Assembly: GCF_006442975.2 (NCBI RefSeq)
Contig: NZ_CP083955.1
Coordinates: 124,001 to 188,000, forward strand
Origin: Mesorhizobium sp. B2-1-1
Lineage (GTDB): Bacteria; Pseudomonadota; Alphaproteobacteria; Rhizobiales; Rhizobiaceae
Direction of reading: 5' to 3'
Length of the DNA: 64,000 nucleotides
In this document: positions 28,665 through 38,672 of the stretch, one piece after another
Position numbering within the stretch: position 1 is the stretch's first letter
Layout of the letters: every line of letters begins with the position of its first letter
Program-made: the position numbers and the translations under genes
The notes under the pieces: generated by a model
Database searches by the model: none
What the model saw: the letters and a program-made list of their open reading frames with translations, nothing else
What the model was told of the DNA's origin: nothing

Positions 28665-29570
28665 TCAGGGGGCGAACAGGGTGCCTCGCTCGCCTTTGAC
28701 GATTTCAACGGCGTCCTTGAGTTGGCCTATCGCTGAAGGATTGCCAGTCGCTTGCGCGAATTCGACCGCAGCTTCGATCTTTGGCCCCATCGATCCCACT
28801 GCAAAATTCCGCCCTGATATTTCCGTTGACCGCACTTGACGAAGCGCGCGAGCGCCCGGCGTGCCGTAGCCTTCATAAACGGCGTCGACATCGGTCAGCA
28901 TGAGCAGCATGTCGGCTCTCAGCTGTCGGGCGAGAAGTGCGCTTGCCAGGTCCTTATCGATGACTGCCTCCACACCGCAAAGACTGCCGTCCTCCCTTGC
29001 TATCACAGGAACACCGCCGCCACCGGTGCAGATGACGATCACGCCGCGCTCGACCAGGAACGCGATTACCGATGCTTCCAGGATTGCCAGGGGCCTGGGC
29101 GAAGGCACGACGCGGCGCCACTTGTCGCCATCTGGCGCGATCTGCCAATCGCGCTCGCTGGCAAGCCTGCGTGCGGTTGTCTCATCGTAGACAGGGCCGA
29201 TAGGCTTCGTTGGATGAGCGAAGGCCGGATCCTGCGGATCGACCCTCACCTGCGTCAGCAGCGTCGCAAAAAGCCTCTCCTTAAGGAGGTTGCAGAGCTC
29301 CTGCTCAATGACGTAGCCGATCATCCCCGCGCTCTCGGCGCCAAGCACGTCGAGTGGAAATGTGCGACCGTCCGCAGTTGTCGCTGCCTGCAGGGCCAAC
29401 AGTCCCACCTGCGGACCGTTGCCGTGCGTGACGACAATCGAGTGCCCTGTGTTGACCAGCTTCGCCAACACAGCGGCAGCGCGCACGATGTTGGCGCGCT
29501 GGTTTTCGGCCGTCATCGGTTCGCCGCGTCGCAGTAGCGCGTTTCCGCCAAGTGCAACGACGATCAGCAT
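28665..29570 (-). CDS. arcC: Carbamate kinase
   Basis: 301 aa from the ATG at 29570, one base after the arcB stop; the open frame extends further upstream inside arcB. It converts carbamoyl phosphate and ADP to ATP, ammonia and carbon dioxide, the energy-yielding last step of the arginine deiminase pathway. Motifs are [14 protein letters not shown] at the N-terminus, [39 protein letters not shown] and the C-terminal [17 protein letters not shown]. It is the last gene of the arcD-A-B-C operon. Confidence 0.96.
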   Translation of the reverse strand: MLIVVALGGNALLRRGEPMTAENQRANIVRAAAVLAKLVNTGHSIVVTHGNGPQVGLLALQAATTADGRTFPLDVLGAESAGMIGYVIEQELCNLLKERLFATLLTQVRVDPQDPAFAHPTKPIGPVYDETTARRLASERDWQIAPDGDKWRRVVPSPRPLAILEASVIAFLVERGVIVICTGGGGVPVIAREDGSLCGVEAVIDKDLASALLARQLRADMLLMLTDVDAVYEGYGTPGARALRQVRSTEISGRNFAVGSMGPKIEAAVEFAQATGNPSAIGQLKDAVEIVKGERGTLFAP

Positions 29571-29571
29571 C

Positions 29572-30573
29572 TCAGTTACCGATCGTGGCGACGAGGAGCG
29601 CCTTGATTGTATGCATGCGATTTTCGGCCTGATCAAAAACGATGGAGGCAGCAGACTCGAACACCTGGTGGGTGACCTCCATGCAATCGATGCCATATTC
29701 CTTCGCAACGAAGGCACCGATCTCGGTATCCGTGTCATGGAACGCCGGCAGGCAATGCATGAATTTGACGTGGGGGTTGCCGGCGGCAGCCATTACCTCG
29801 CCGGTCACGCGGTAGGGTGTCAAAAGACGAATACGCTCGGCCCAGCCGGATTTGTCCTCGCCCATTGACATCCACACGTCGGTGTAAATGAAATCGGCAT
29901 CCTGGACGCAACCCGTCACATTCTCGTCGAGCCGGAAGCGGCCGCCGCTTTGTGCTGCGAGCTCTCCGACATGGCCGCAAAATACCTCATCCGGCCAGAG
30001 CTCCCTTGGCGAGGCGATGCGCATGTCGATACCGACCTTGGCTGCGCCTAGTGCCAGCGACAGCGCGACGTTGTCGCGCCCTTCGCCGACGAAGGTGACG
30101 GTCATGTCCGAAAGATGCTTGTGCGTGTATTCGCGCATGGTCATGAGGTCGGCGAGGATCTGTGTTGGATGCGCCTCGTTGGTGAGGCCGTTGTAGACGG
30201 GCACGCCGGCATGCGCGGCAAGCAATTCCGCCTGGTGCTGGCCAAAGCCGCGATATTCGATCGCATCGTACATGCGACCGAGCACGCGCGCCGTGTCCTT
30301 CATCGATTCCTTGTGGCCAATATGGCTGCCGCTGGGACCAAAGTAAGTCACGTGTGCGCCCTGGTCGTAGGCCGCGACTTCGAACCCTGTGCGCGTGCGA
30401 GTCGAGTCCTTCTCGAAGATCAGTGCGATGTTTTTCCTGACCAGACGCGGGATCTCATGCCCGGCGAGTTTGGCCGCCTTGAGGTCCGCGGCAAGCTTAA
30501 GAAGAAAGCGGATTTCATCGGCGGTGAGATCGTCCAGCGTCAGGACGGAGCGGCCGTGAAGATTGGTCGACAT
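29572..30573 (-). CDS. arcB: Ornithine carbamoyltransferase, catabolic
   Basis: 333 aa enzyme that phosphorolyses citrulline to ornithine and carbamoyl phosphate when working in the arginine deiminase pathway. The carbamoyl-phosphate motif STRTR (in [16 protein letters not shown]), the HQAEL-type histidine region and the catalytic HCLPAFHDT are all present. The 333-residue length matches catabolic ArcB-type enzymes. It lies 17 bases after arcA and immediately before arcC. Confidence 0.96.
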   Translation of the reverse strand: MSTNLHGRSVLTLDDLTADEIRFLLKLAADLKAAKLAGHEIPRLVRKNIALIFEKDSTRTRTGFEVAAYDQGAHVTYFGPSGSHIGHKESMKDTARVLGRMYDAIEYRGFGQHQAELLAAHAGVPVYNGLTNEAHPTQILADLMTMREYTHKHLSDMTVTFVGEGRDNVALSLALGAAKVGIDMRIASPRELWPDEVFCGHVGELAAQSGGRFRLDENVTGCVQDADFIYTDVWMSMGEDKSGWAERIRLLTPYRVTGEVMAAAGNPHVKFMHCLPAFHDTDTEIGAFVAKEYGIDCMEVTHQVFESAASIVFDQAENRMHTIKALLVATIGN

Positions 30574-30590
30574 CCAGAATTCCTTTCACG

Positions 30591-31805
30591 TCAGATTGCG
30601 TCGCGGACCACCGGACAGGTCATGCAATGGCCACCGCCGCGGCCGCGGCTGAGTTCAGCCCCCTCGACGGTGATCACTTCGATGCCCGCGCGGCGCAGAA
30701 GCGTGTTGGTGTAGACGTTGCGGTCATAACCGACCACCACGCCGGGTTCGACCGCAACGACATTGTTGCCATCATCCCATTGTTCGCGTTCGGCCTCGTA
30801 GCGGTCGCCACCGGTGGCGATGATTCGGAGCGTTTTCAGCCCAAGCGCTTCGGCAATGACAGCCGTGAATGGTTTTGCCTCATCCGTGACCTCGACCGCC
30901 GCCTCGCCATCGCCCGGCCGCAGCGAGAAGGAGCGCAAGCGGTCGACCACCGGTGGATACAAGGTCACAAGATCGCGATCGCAGAAGGTGAAGACGGTGT
31001 CGAGATGCATGAAACTGCGGTCGCGTGGCATCAAGGCGGCAATCACGCGTGTTGCCTCACCGGCTGCGAACAGCTTGCGGGCCAGGTCGCCAACGGCTTG
31101 CGGCGTGGTGCGCTCCCCCATGCCGACGAGAACAGTCCCGCCACCGATCGGCATAACGTCGCCGCCTTCGAGGCTCGTGCCTGTGCCTAGGTCCGGCGAC
31201 ACGAAAGGTATGCCGCTGTCGCGAAAGCGAGGATGGAAGCGGTAGACGGCCTCGACGTTGGCGGCTTCAGGGCGCCGCGCAGCCCAGTACATGGAATTGA
31301 CCGAGACTGAGCCGTAGATCCAGCAGGAACTGTCGCGGGTGAACAGCTGGTTCGGAAGCGGCGGCAGCACGAAATCTTGGGGGGCGAGCGTCCTCCCGGT
31401 CAGACCTTTGGGTTCGAAAGGAAGCTCCGCCCTGGCAACCCCGCCGACGAGGAAGGACGAAAGCTGCGCCGACGGCATATCATCGAGCCATCCGCGCAGC
31501 TCATTGACCATGTCGAGACCGACGACCCCGGGGTGGACCCTGCGGTCGAGAAGCCACTCGCGGGCCTTGGCCAGGCTCATCGTCTCAGCCAGGAGCTCTC
31601 CGAAGGAATGGACCACGACGCCGCGTTCACGCAATGCATCGACGAAGACATCGTGCTCCTGGCGGGCGCGCTTGACCCATAGCACGTCATCGAAAAGCAG
31701 CGCCTTGCAGTTCTCCGGCGTCAGCCTGCGCAGGCTGAGGTCCGGACGATGGACCATAACCTCGCGCAGACGGCCGACTTCGGAGTGAACACCCAGGCTT
31801 GTCAT
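30591..31805 (-). CDS. arcA: Arginine deiminase
   Basis: 404 aa from the ATG at 31805; longer in-frame starts lie inside the transporter gene. It hydrolyses arginine to citrulline and ammonia. Recognisable sites are the N-terminal [38 protein letters not shown], the histidine in [12 protein letters not shown] and the C-terminal catalytic cysteine C397 in [10 protein letters not shown]. It starts 13 bases after the antiporter gene, so it should be transcribed from the FixK-type box at 33351. Confidence 0.96.
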   Translation of the reverse strand: MTSLGVHSEVGRLREVMVHRPDLSLRRLTPENCKALLFDDVLWVKRARQEHDVFVDALRERGVVVHSFGELLAETMSLAKAREWLLDRRVHPGVVGLDMVNELRGWLDDMPSAQLSSFLVGGVARAELPFEPKGLTGRTLAPQDFVLPPLPNQLFTRDSSCWIYGSVSVNSMYWAARRPEAANVEAVYRFHPRFRDSGIPFVSPDLGTGTSLEGGDVMPIGGGTVLVGMGERTTPQAVGDLARKLFAAGEATRVIAALMPRDRSFMHLDTVFTFCDRDLVTLYPPVVDRLRSFSLRPGDGEAAVEVTDEAKPFTAVIAEALGLKTLRIIATGGDRYEAEREQWDDGNNVVAVEPGVVVGYDRNVYTNTLLRRAGIEVITVEGAELSRGRGGGHCMTCPVVRDAI

Positions 31806-31818
31806 CGAACCGATCCCT

Positions 31819-33285
31819 TCAAAGCGGGCTGACGGCGCCGGTCCACATCTCGTAAACGGCGAGGATGGCGACGGCGACGAGAGCTGCGGCGAGCGCTGCT
31901 TCGGCAGGGTGGAACACACGCTGGTTGGTTTCGCGGCGCGCCCAGATGTAGAAGATGATGCCGGGCGCATAGAGGATCGCGCACATGAACAGGTAGGCGG
32001 GTCCCGCCGCATAGACGAGCCACAGTCCGTAGACCGTGGCCAGCAATCCGGCAAAAAGAGCCCCGACGCGCTGCTCGCCATTCCCGTAACTCTCGTCGGT
32101 CAGCGCGAGCTTGGCTGCGTAAGCTCCGGAAAAAATGTAGGGAACCAGGATCGCGGCCGACGCGATGTAGAACAGCGCTTGATAGGTGCTTTGGGCGAAG
32201 AGCGTGATCACCAGGAATGCCTGGACGAGCAGGTTGGTGATCAGCAGCGAGGTCGATGGCACACCGCGTTCGCTCTCCCAGCCGAAGAACTTCGGCATTG
32301 TGCCGTCCTTGGCGGCGACATGCGGAATTTCAGCCGCAAGCAGCGTCCAGCTCAGGAAGGCGCCGACCACCGACACCACGAGCGCGATGTTGATGAGGCT
32401 AGCGCCCCACGGGCCGACAACGGCTTCTAGCACACCGGCCATGGAGGGGTTCTTCAGGCCGGCGAGTTCGGGTTGACTGAGGACGCCGAGTGACAGCAGC
32501 GACACCAGGGCGTAGAGCGCGAGGCATGTGAAGAAGCCAAGAACCGTCGCGGTGGCGATGTCCTTGCGGCGCTCCGCACGGCCAGAAAAGACGCTGGCGC
32601 CCTCGATGCCGATAAACACCCACAACGTCACCAGCATCGTGCTCTTCACCTGTGCGGTGATCGAGCCGAGACTGGCGTTGCCGAGACCGGTAAAGTCGAG
32701 GGACCAGACCTGAAGCTTGAAGGCAACGGCAACAACGCCAACGAACAGGACGATCGGAGCGATCTTTGCCGCGGTGACTATGAGGTTGACGACCGCGGCC
32801 TGCCGGATGCCGGCGAGAACCAGGATGTGGATCAGCCACAGCAGGACCGATGCGCCGAGCACCGCCTGCCAGGTGTTTCCGTCACCGAAGGCCGGAAAGA
32901 AATAGGACAGGGCGCTGAACACGATCACAGCATAGGAGACGTTGCCGACCCAGGCACTGATCCAGTAGCCCCAGGCGCTGTTAAAGCCGATGAAGGGACC
33001 AAAGCCGGCCTTGGCGTAAGCATAGGGACCGGCGTCGAGCTCGGGCTTGCGGGTCGCAAGCGATTGATAGACGAAGACCAGCGCCAGCATGCCGAACGCG
33101 GTGATACCCCAGCCAATCAGAATTGCGAGGGGACCAGCGCCTGCCGCCATGTTCTGCGGCAGGCTGAAGACGCCGGACCCGACCATCGAGCCGATGACCA
33201 AGGCGGTCAACGACCCCAATCGAAGTTTCGCAGGCGCCAAGGTACCGACTTGCGGAACCGGGATGTTGAAATCAGCCGTAGTCAT
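31819..33285 (-). CDS. arcD: Arginine/ornithine antiporter-type APC permease
   Basis: 488 aa from the ATG at 33285, which has GGGGAG just upstream; a start at 33324 is less likely. It is a twelve-helix basic amino-acid/polyamine antiporter of the APC family, opening with [20 protein letters not shown] and containing [16 protein letters not shown] and [16 protein letters not shown]. Heading arcA-arcB-arcC, it would import arginine and export ornithine. The substrate is inferred from the operon. A FixK-type box is 65 bases upstream. Confidence 0.92.
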   Translation of the reverse strand: MTTADFNIPVPQVGTLAPAKLRLGSLTALVIGSMVGSGVFSLPQNMAAGAGPLAILIGWGITAFGMLALVFVYQSLATRKPELDAGPYAYAKAGFGPFIGFNSAWGYWISAWVGNVSYAVIVFSALSYFFPAFGDGNTWQAVLGASVLLWLIHILVLAGIRQAAVVNLIVTAAKIAPIVLFVGVVAVAFKLQVWSLDFTGLGNASLGSITAQVKSTMLVTLWVFIGIEGASVFSGRAERRKDIATATVLGFFTCLALYALVSLLSLGVLSQPELAGLKNPSMAGVLEAVVGPWGASLINIALVVSVVGAFLSWTLLAAEIPHVAAKDGTMPKFFGWESERGVPSTSLLITNLLVQAFLVITLFAQSTYQALFYIASAAILVPYIFSGAYAAKLALTDESYGNGEQRVGALFAGLLATVYGLWLVYAAGPAYLFMCAILYAPGIIFYIWARRETNQRVFHPAEAALAAALVAVAILAVYEMWTGAVSPL

Positions 33286-33350
33286 GATGCTCTCCCCACT
33301 TTTGAAAGCTCTGATGGGAGGCAATAAACAGGAAGGCAGGACCGGCAGCT

Positions 33351-33364
33351 TTGATGCGGGTCAA
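33351..33364 (-). promoter_or_regulatory. FixK/FNR-type box of the arc operon
   Basis: TTGATGCGGGTCAA, one mismatch to TTGAT-N4-ATCAA, 65 bases before the arcD start. Oxygen control of arginine deiminase operons by FNR-type factors is well known in other bacteria. Confidence 0.8.
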
Positions 33365-33558
33365 TAAGCGGTTGCTGAATAAAAAGAGTGGCGTTGGTGT
33401 TCCGGTTTCTGGGTCGCCGCACCAATGCCTGCTCTTATATTATCCGCTCCGCCCATGTCGCATCGCGCGCTTCCAGGGCCATGTTGAACAAGGAGCGACC
33501 GACACGCGCCCCCGATATCGGCCGGGGCGCAAATCGAATTTGGCCCATTGGCAGGTCG

Positions 33559-34155
33559 TCAGGCGATGTCCGCCGACTCGGCTTTGCGTTTTCGCCCGGT
33601 GATCATGGCCCGTACCAGGTTTTCGCGATGGCGAAAGCTTGCCAGCGCGACGCCGCCTATATGGAAGAGGACCAGCACAAGTAAGCCGTGCGCGCTCAGG
33701 CTGTGCGCCGTTTCAACCCGCGACACGCCGAAATAGGCGTCCGTAGTCATCAGCCAGCCGGTCAGTGCGGTTGACCCCATCGCAGCCATCAGCGCGACCA
33801 CCATTGCGCCGCCGGCCGGGTTGTGGCCGATGTAGCGGGCTTCGCGACCGCTCGGTATTGCAGAGAGATAGCGCAGCACCGTCGCCGGGTCTCGCACGAA
33901 TTGAGTGAACCGCGCATAGGGCGTGCCCACAACGCCCCACAGGAGCCGCATCACGACCAGGGCGGCGGCGGCGTAACCTGCCAAATGGTGCAAGACCTCG
34001 GAGGAATGGGAGGTGAACCAGGCCGTTACGAAGCTGAGCACCAGCGCCCAGTGGAAACTCCGTACGACCAGGTCCCAGACGCGCACCATCTGCGAAGATG
34101 GCTGCACGTCCGCAGTGGCTGAAACACGCAGATCAGTTTTCGCCGGCTTCGGCAT
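33559..34155 (-). CDS. Cytochrome b561 family protein
   Basis: 198 aa from the ATG at 34155 (an in-frame ATG at 34182 is possible). Four membrane helices carry the expected heme-ligand histidines, for example in VRSFHWALVLSF, SSEVLHHLAGY and LSAHGLLVLVLFHIGG. It is a membrane b-type cytochrome that could pass electrons to soluble partners. It overlaps the end of the PepSY gene, which suggests an operon in which the PepSY protein is a periplasmic partner. Confidence 0.88.
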   Translation of the reverse strand: MPKPAKTDLRVSATADVQPSSQMVRVWDLVVRSFHWALVLSFVTAWFTSHSSEVLHHLAGYAAAALVVMRLLWGVVGTPYARFTQFVRDPATVLRYLSAIPSGREARYIGHNPAGGAMVVALMAAMGSTALTGWLMTTDAYFGVSRVETAHSLSAHGLLVLVLFHIGGVALASFRHRENLVRAMITGRKRKAESADIA

Positions 34156-34411
34156 TGTCGAGCTTTTCAAGGGTTTCGGCATTGTAGGCCAGGTTGACTT
34201 TCTTGCCGGCCTTGTCGACCGCGTAGACTTCGTAGCAACCCTTCTCGACCTTGATCTGGCGCACGGTGAGGCCTTGGCCGGTCAATTGCGCCTCGAGCGT
34301 TGCCTTGGGCTTGAACTGTGATTTCGGGGCGGTGCTGCAGCTGTCGCCGGCGGCGAGCGCCGGTCCTGCAATCATGCCAGCGAGAGCGGCGAGGACGAGT
34401 GTGCGATACAT
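34133..34411 (-). CDS. PepSY domain-containing periplasmic protein
   Basis: 92 aa with a signal peptide (cleavage near ALAAGDS) and a PepSY-like body (LEAQLTGQGLTVRQIKVEKGCYEVYAVDKAGKKVNLAYN). PepSY domains next to cytochrome b561 are common; the role is unknown. One cysteine pair (CS and GCYEVY) could form a disulfide. Confidence 0.85.
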   Translation of the reverse strand: MYRTLVLAALAGMIAGPALAAGDSCSTAPKSQFKPKATLEAQLTGQGLTVRQIKVEKGCYEVYAVDKAGKKVNLAYNAETLEKLDNAEAGEN

Positions 34412-34575
34412 GATGGCTCCATTCGGGAGTTGGGCGCCGATTTTGCGCCTGCGGGTGGATTTCGATCGGTCTGTCAGACGGCCTTTTCGCCGTCATTGGT
34501 TCCGAAATAACCACTTCAACCTGACAACTGGCTGACAGTTTGGTCGGGCCGCAGATCGGGCTCGCATCGGTCGGT

Positions 34576-34589
34576 TTGATCTGGCGCAA
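34576..34589 (+). promoter_or_regulatory. FixK-type box between PepSY and cupredoxin genes
   Basis: TTGATCTGGCGCAA fits TTG(A/C)-N6-(T/G)CAA. It is 77 bases before the cupredoxin start and 164 bases before the divergent PepSY start, so the cupredoxin gene is the more likely target. Confidence 0.6.
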
Positions 34590-34666
34590 CGACCGCGGGT
34601 GTGCTGCGAGCATGATGACCGCCAGGATGTAGAGCGCTTCTGCTGCCGTCCTGAAAGAGGAATACC

Positions 34667-35164
34667 GTGGAAACCATATCGAGGAGAGTGGCGCTCGGGC
34701 TTGCGGCCGCAATGCTGATGGCAAGCAGTGCGGGCGTTGCGCGGACTGCCGAGCTTGTTCAGGTCTCGCTTTCGGACAAGGGCGCGAGTACGGAGATGCC
34801 GATGGCTCTTGCTTATGCAACGCCAGGACGCGATCTCTCGAAGGCCACCATGGGCATCAAGGCGTCCCCCGGAGCCGTGAAGGCCGGGGAGGTCACATTC
34901 AAAGTGAAGAATGACTCCAAGGACACCGTTCACGAAATGATCGTGATGTACCTTGCCGATCCCGGCAAGCCGCTTCCCTATGTTGAGGCCGAGAACCGGG
35001 TCGACGAAGACAAGGCGGGCGACAAGGGCGAGGTTTCGGAGCTCGATCCCGGCAAATCGGGCACATTGACCGTCGACCTGAAGGCTGGAAAATACCTGCT
35101 TATCTGCAACGTGCCAGGTCATTTTGGCGCCGGCATGTGGACCGAGTTCACCGTCGGTCCATGA
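34667..35164 (+). CDS. Periplasmic cupredoxin (blue copper protein)
   Basis: 165 aa with a twin-arginine-like or Sec N-terminal signal (SRRVALGLAAAMLMASS). The type-1 copper ligands are visible: H89 in TVHEMIV, then C147, H152 and M157 in ICNVPGHFGAGMW. Such proteins shuttle electrons in the periplasm, for example to nitrite or oxygen reductases. No such reductase is in the window, so its partner is unknown. It is divergent from PepSY/b561, and a FixK-type box lies 77 bases upstream. Confidence 0.9.
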   Translation: METISRRVALGLAAAMLMASSAGVARTAELVQVSLSDKGASTEMPMALAYATPGRDLSKATMGIKASPGAVKAGEVTFKVKNDSKDTVHEMIVMYLADPGKPLPYVEAENRVDEDKAGDKGEVSELDPGKSGTLTVDLKAGKYLLICNVPGHFGAGMWTEFTVGP

Positions 35165-35302
35165 ACCCCCAAAACAGAGCAGCGCTAGGAGCCTGCGACT
35201 TGTCGCCGTTTTCGAAAGGTTGCCCGGATCGCATCCCATCGCCTGGTGCCGGGAATAGCGGAGGAGTTGATCGTAATCGGCTTCGTTTGTTTGCGGGGCA
35301 AC

Positions 35303-36296
35303 ATGGAGCGCGTCATAAGAGCAATGGTGCTCGAAAGCATAGGCACTCCCTTGAAACTGGTCGAAGATTCGACCCCTTACCGGGGATGGGTGAGATCAGG
35401 TTGAAGGTCGAGGCATGCGCTATCTGTCGGACCGATCTCACGTCATAGATGGCGATCTGCATCACCCAAAATTGCCGCTCGTTCCCGGTCACGAAATCGT
35501 CGGCATCGTCGATGCCGTGGGCAAGGGGGTGGCGCCTTCCAGGATCGGGCAGAGAGTCGGTGTGCCATGGCTTGGGCATACTTGCGGGCGTTGTCCCTAC
35601 TGCGCCACAGGACATGAAAATCTTTGCGATCAGCCAGATTTCACGGGCTACACGCGCGATGGCGGCTTTGCCAGCCATGTCATTGCCGACGCGCAATTCG
35701 CCTTCGATCTGGACCGGGATGCCGACCCCGTATCGCTGGCACCCTTGCTTTGCGCCGGCCTGATCGGCTGGCGATGCCTGAAGAAGGCCGGCGACGGCAA
35801 GCGGCTCGGGATTTACGGCTTCGGCGCCGCCGCGCACATCGTCGCTCAGATCGCGATCTGGCAAGGCCGTGAGATTTTCGCTGTCACCCGGCCCGGTGAC
35901 GAGCAAGCACAGGATTTCGCGCGCTCGCTTGGAGCGACCTGGGCGGGCGGTTCGGATCAACTTCCGCCCGGGCAACTCGATGCCGCGATCATCTTTGCTC
36001 CTGTGGGTGACTTGGTGCCGATCGCGCTTGGTGCCGTCCGCAAGGGCGGCCGGGTGGTTTGCGGCGGCATCCCTATGAGTGACATTCAGGCGATGGCCTA
36101 CGAGTTGCTCTGGGAAGAGCGCGAACTGGTGTCGGTGGCAAACCTGACGCGCCGCGATGCCGAAGAGTTTTTCCCCATTGCCAAGCGTGCGCAGGCACGC
36201 ACCCACACCAAGGTCTACTCACTGGAACAGGCCAATCAGGCACTGGACGATCTGAGGCAAGGCAGATTGAGCGGCGCCGCCGTCCTGGTACCGTGA
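35303..36296 (+). pseudogene. Zinc-dependent alcohol dehydrogenase, two frameshifts
   Basis: The gene begins at ATG 35303 (RAMVLESIGTPLKLVEDSTP). It shifts at about 35372-35379 into MGEIRLKVEACAICRTDL, and again at about 35437-35440 into VIDGDLHHPKLPLVPGHEI. It then reads cleanly to 36296. Restoring one base at each site would give 331 residues, a normal zinc-ADH length. Catalytic zinc (ICRTDL cysteine, GHE) and structural zinc (CGRCPYCATGHENLC) sites are present, as are a Rossmann region and the C-terminal LEQANQALDDL. It would oxidise or reduce an alcohol/aldehyde with NAD(P). As written only a 293-residue C-terminal product could be made, lacking part of the metal site. Confidence 0.85.
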
Positions 36297-36310
36297 TTGG
36301 CGGTTGAGGA

Positions 36311-36901
36311 TTATCTGGCCCGCTCGCCAAGATTTCGGATCTGGCTGATCCACTTCGCGCGGGTCGCATCGCTGGCGCCGGCGACCATGCCGAACAACGT
36401 CTCGCGCACCGGACTGATACCGACAAAATGCAGGATGCTTCGCTTCATGCCGGCGATGCCGTGTCCCAGGAACCATAGCCGGTAAAGAACGGAAGGCATA
36501 CCCATCGTCACCACAACGCGCGCGGAGCGGCCGCGAAGCAGTGTCTTGGTAAAGCTGCCGCCCTTGTCCGGATAGGCAAAGGCCGTCCCCGGCCGCATGA
36601 CCTGTTCCAGAAATGCCTTGAGCATGGCCGGCATGGTCCCAAGCCACAGCGGAAAAACAAAGACAATGTGCTCCGCCCAGACGATCGCTTCGGCTGCGTC
36701 CTTCAGTTCATCGGGAATTGAACCGTGCTCGAACTCCTGCATTGTCCGCAGCATCGGGAAATCGATCGCCGCCAGGTCGACCCGGCGGACGGCGTGCCCC
36801 GCCTTCTCCGCGCCCTCGCCATAGGCCCTGGCGAGACCGCGGCAGAGCCGGTCCGGGGACGGATCGGGATGGCCGACCACAATCAAGATGCGTCGCGACA
36901 T
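36311..36901 (-). CDS. NAD(P)H quinone oxidoreductase-like flavodoxin-fold protein
   Basis: 196 aa FMN-binding flavodoxin-like fold of the KefF/NQO1 type: RILIVVGHPDPSPDRLC at the N-terminus, a central VWAEHIVFVFPLWLGTMPAMLKAF, and VVVTMGMPSVLYRLWF. It may reduce quinones or aldehydes using NAD(P)H. It is downstream of a 128-residue hypothetical gene in a two-gene minus-strand unit with a FixK-type box. Confidence 0.88.
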   Translation of the reverse strand: MSRRILIVVGHPDPSPDRLCRGLARAYGEGAEKAGHAVRRVDLAAIDFPMLRTMQEFEHGSIPDELKDAAEAIVWAEHIVFVFPLWLGTMPAMLKAFLEQVMRPGTAFAYPDKGGSFTKTLLRGRSARVVVTMGMPSVLYRLWFLGHGIAGMKRSILHFVGISPVRETLFGMVAGASDATRAKWISQIRNLGERAR

Positions 36902-36933
36902 GGTCTACTCCAGGGGAGCCTTGCGTCGCCGCG

Positions 36934-37320
36934 TCAGGGCCGCTCGACCCTCGCCACCTGGTACGTGTGCATGGCGCCGTTGCGCTCGATCGACACATAC
37001 TCGCCGGTCACGAACCGTTCGTCGCCGAGACGAAAGCCGATCTCGTCGTCGCGGTCGCCGTCGGCATAGTCGAAGAACCAATGTCCGCCGGGCTTGCGCC
37101 TCAGCCGACCGACCAGATCCTCCTCGCCAGTGCGAAATCGGCGAACGCGGCACGAGGCCTTGTGCGATTTCCACTCTTGCGCATCGATCCGGCCTTCGCC
37201 GGTCAACGGAGCGAGCACGTCATAGCCCTCTTCGCGGTCGCCTTCCGGATGACCTTTCTCACGGGCGAGCAGCAGCCGGACGTTGCGGAATTTCGGGGTG
37301 AGGTCCTTCACACTGGTCAT
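36934..37320 (-). CDS. Conserved hypothetical protein, FixK-controlled operon
   Basis: 128 aa soluble acidic protein. It is rich in charged residues and has patterns such as KDLTPKFRNVRLLLAREKGHPEG and GGHWFFDYADGDRDDEIGF. It has no signal peptide, membrane segment or motif I can name. It precedes the flavodoxin-fold gene by 32 bases and has a perfect FixK-type box 49 bases upstream, so it is probably expressed in low oxygen. Confidence 0.75.
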   Translation of the reverse strand: MTSVKDLTPKFRNVRLLLAREKGHPEGDREEGYDVLAPLTGEGRIDAQEWKSHKASCRVRRFRTGEEDLVGRLRRKPGGHWFFDYADGDRDDEIGFRLGDERFVTGEYVSIERNGAMHTYQVARVERP

Positions 37321-37369
37321 GGCGAACTCCTTCTACGGAGTTTCATAGAGCGGTGGCGGGACCTAGCTC

Positions 37370-37383
37370 TTGATCCGTATCAA
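37370..37383 (-). promoter_or_regulatory. FixK/FNR-type box, perfect half-sites
   Basis: TTGATCCGTATCAA matches TTGAT-N4-ATCAA exactly. It lies 49 bases before the hypothetical gene at 37320 and just beyond the end of the DUF4010 gene. Confidence 0.85.
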
Positions 37384-37405
37384 AAAAAGCGCGAGCACAG
37401 CACTT

Positions 37406-38659
37406 CTATCCAGGACCGAGCAACAACAGGGCGCAGATACCCATGGCCGCGGCTATCAGTGTTGTGACGGCCAGTGGCAACCAGAACGTGATCGGACCAG
37501 CAAATACTGCGAGCGACAGGCGACCGATCGCGTTTGCTGCGAGCGCCGCGAGCACGGCCTGGCCCACGGTCTCGACGGACACGGAATGCTTGACCAGGCG
37601 CAGCGCGCCAAGCACCGAGACATCGACATCGAATGCGCCGGCCAGCGCCGAACTCGCCAGCAGACCGCGCCCACCGAATTGAACGGCCAGCCCGGCACTT
37701 GCGGTCGCGACGATGGCAAAGAGCAAGGCGAAGAGCAGCAAGGGGCCCAGTTCGAATGGATTGCGCGCGATCGCGCTGCCTTTACCGTTCCCGCTGTCAC
37801 GAGCCAGCAGCAATGCGCCGCAGACAGCGAAGGCAAGCGCTGCGGTAATCGCCGGAATCACGACCGATGCGAGCACACTTGGCTCGACGATCAGAACCAC
37901 GGCGCAGACGCGGAGCACCGAAACCATTGCTGCCAGGGACGCCGCCCCGGCGAGCGGCAGCGGATTGCTTGCCGACGCGGCATTGCGGGCAAGCGCCAAG
38001 GTCACTGCTGTGGAAGAGACGATTGCACCGGTGAGCGAACTGACCAGCAGACCGCGTGTATTTCCCAGAATGCGAACAGCCACGTATCCGGCGAACGAAA
38101 TCGAGGCCATCAGCACCGTCAGGAACCAGACTTCCCAGGGATTGAAACCGGCCCACGGGTCGATCGTGCGGTTTGGCAGCAAGGGCAAGACGATCGCCGT
38201 CATCACCGCAAGGACCAGCGCCGAACGCAGTTCGACCCAGGTCAGTCGCTTCAAAAGACCGTGCAGGACCTCGCGGCTGGCCAGGATTACCGCCAATGCC
38301 GCGCCACCGGCGGCTGCAGCACGATAATCGCCGGCGACGGAAAGCGCGCCAAGGGCAAACACCCCCAGGCCCGCGATCACGCTGGTGACGCTGAAGTCCT
38401 CGTCATGGGCAGCCTCGCGTGCCTTGTACCAGGCAAAGATTGTCGCAAAGGCGATGAACCCGCCGACCAGCACGGATACAGCGCCGAGTGCGTTGGCGAG
38501 TGCAGCGAGCACGCCACCCAGCAGGCCAGATATGCCGAATGTCCGGATGCCAGCTGTGCGACTGCGATCGGGCGCGTCCCGCTCCTGCCAACCACGCTCC
38601 AAGCCGACAAGAAGACCTATTGCGAGCGCCAGCCCAAGCCGGGCGATGATCGGATCCAT
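37406..38659 (-). CDS. MgtC/SapB-type membrane protein with DUF4010
   Basis: 417 aa from the ATG at 38659. The N-terminal MgtC-like half (LGLALAIGLLVGLERGWQERD, TAGIRTFGISGLLGG) is followed by a DUF4010 half (from about 175), with about a dozen helices in total. The function of this fusion is not established; relatives are linked to magnesium or membrane homeostasis. It is the last gene of a DUF302, heavy-metal ATPase, thioredoxin, DUF4010 operon, starting 13 bases after the thioredoxin stop. Confidence 0.87.
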   Translation of the reverse strand: MDPIIARLGLALAIGLLVGLERGWQERDAPDRSRTAGIRTFGISGLLGGVLAALANALGAVSVLVGGFIAFATIFAWYKAREAAHDEDFSVTSVIAGLGVFALGALSVAGDYRAAAAGGAALAVILASREVLHGLLKRLTWVELRSALVLAVMTAIVLPLLPNRTIDPWAGFNPWEVWFLTVLMASISFAGYVAVRILGNTRGLLVSSLTGAIVSSTAVTLALARNAASASNPLPLAGAASLAAMVSVLRVCAVVLIVEPSVLASVVIPAITAALAFAVCGALLLARDSGNGKGSAIARNPFELGPLLLFALLFAIVATASAGLAVQFGGRGLLASSALAGAFDVDVSVLGALRLVKHSVSVETVGQAVLAALAANAIGRLSLAVFAGPITFWLPLAVTTLIAAAMGICALLLLGPG

Positions 38660-38672
38660 TGGCGCGACGACT

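Noticed and set aside
35266..35279. TTGATCGTAATCGG as a FixK box for the alcohol dehydrogenase
   Set aside because: Two mismatches in the right half-site and only 23 bases before the start; too weak to claim.
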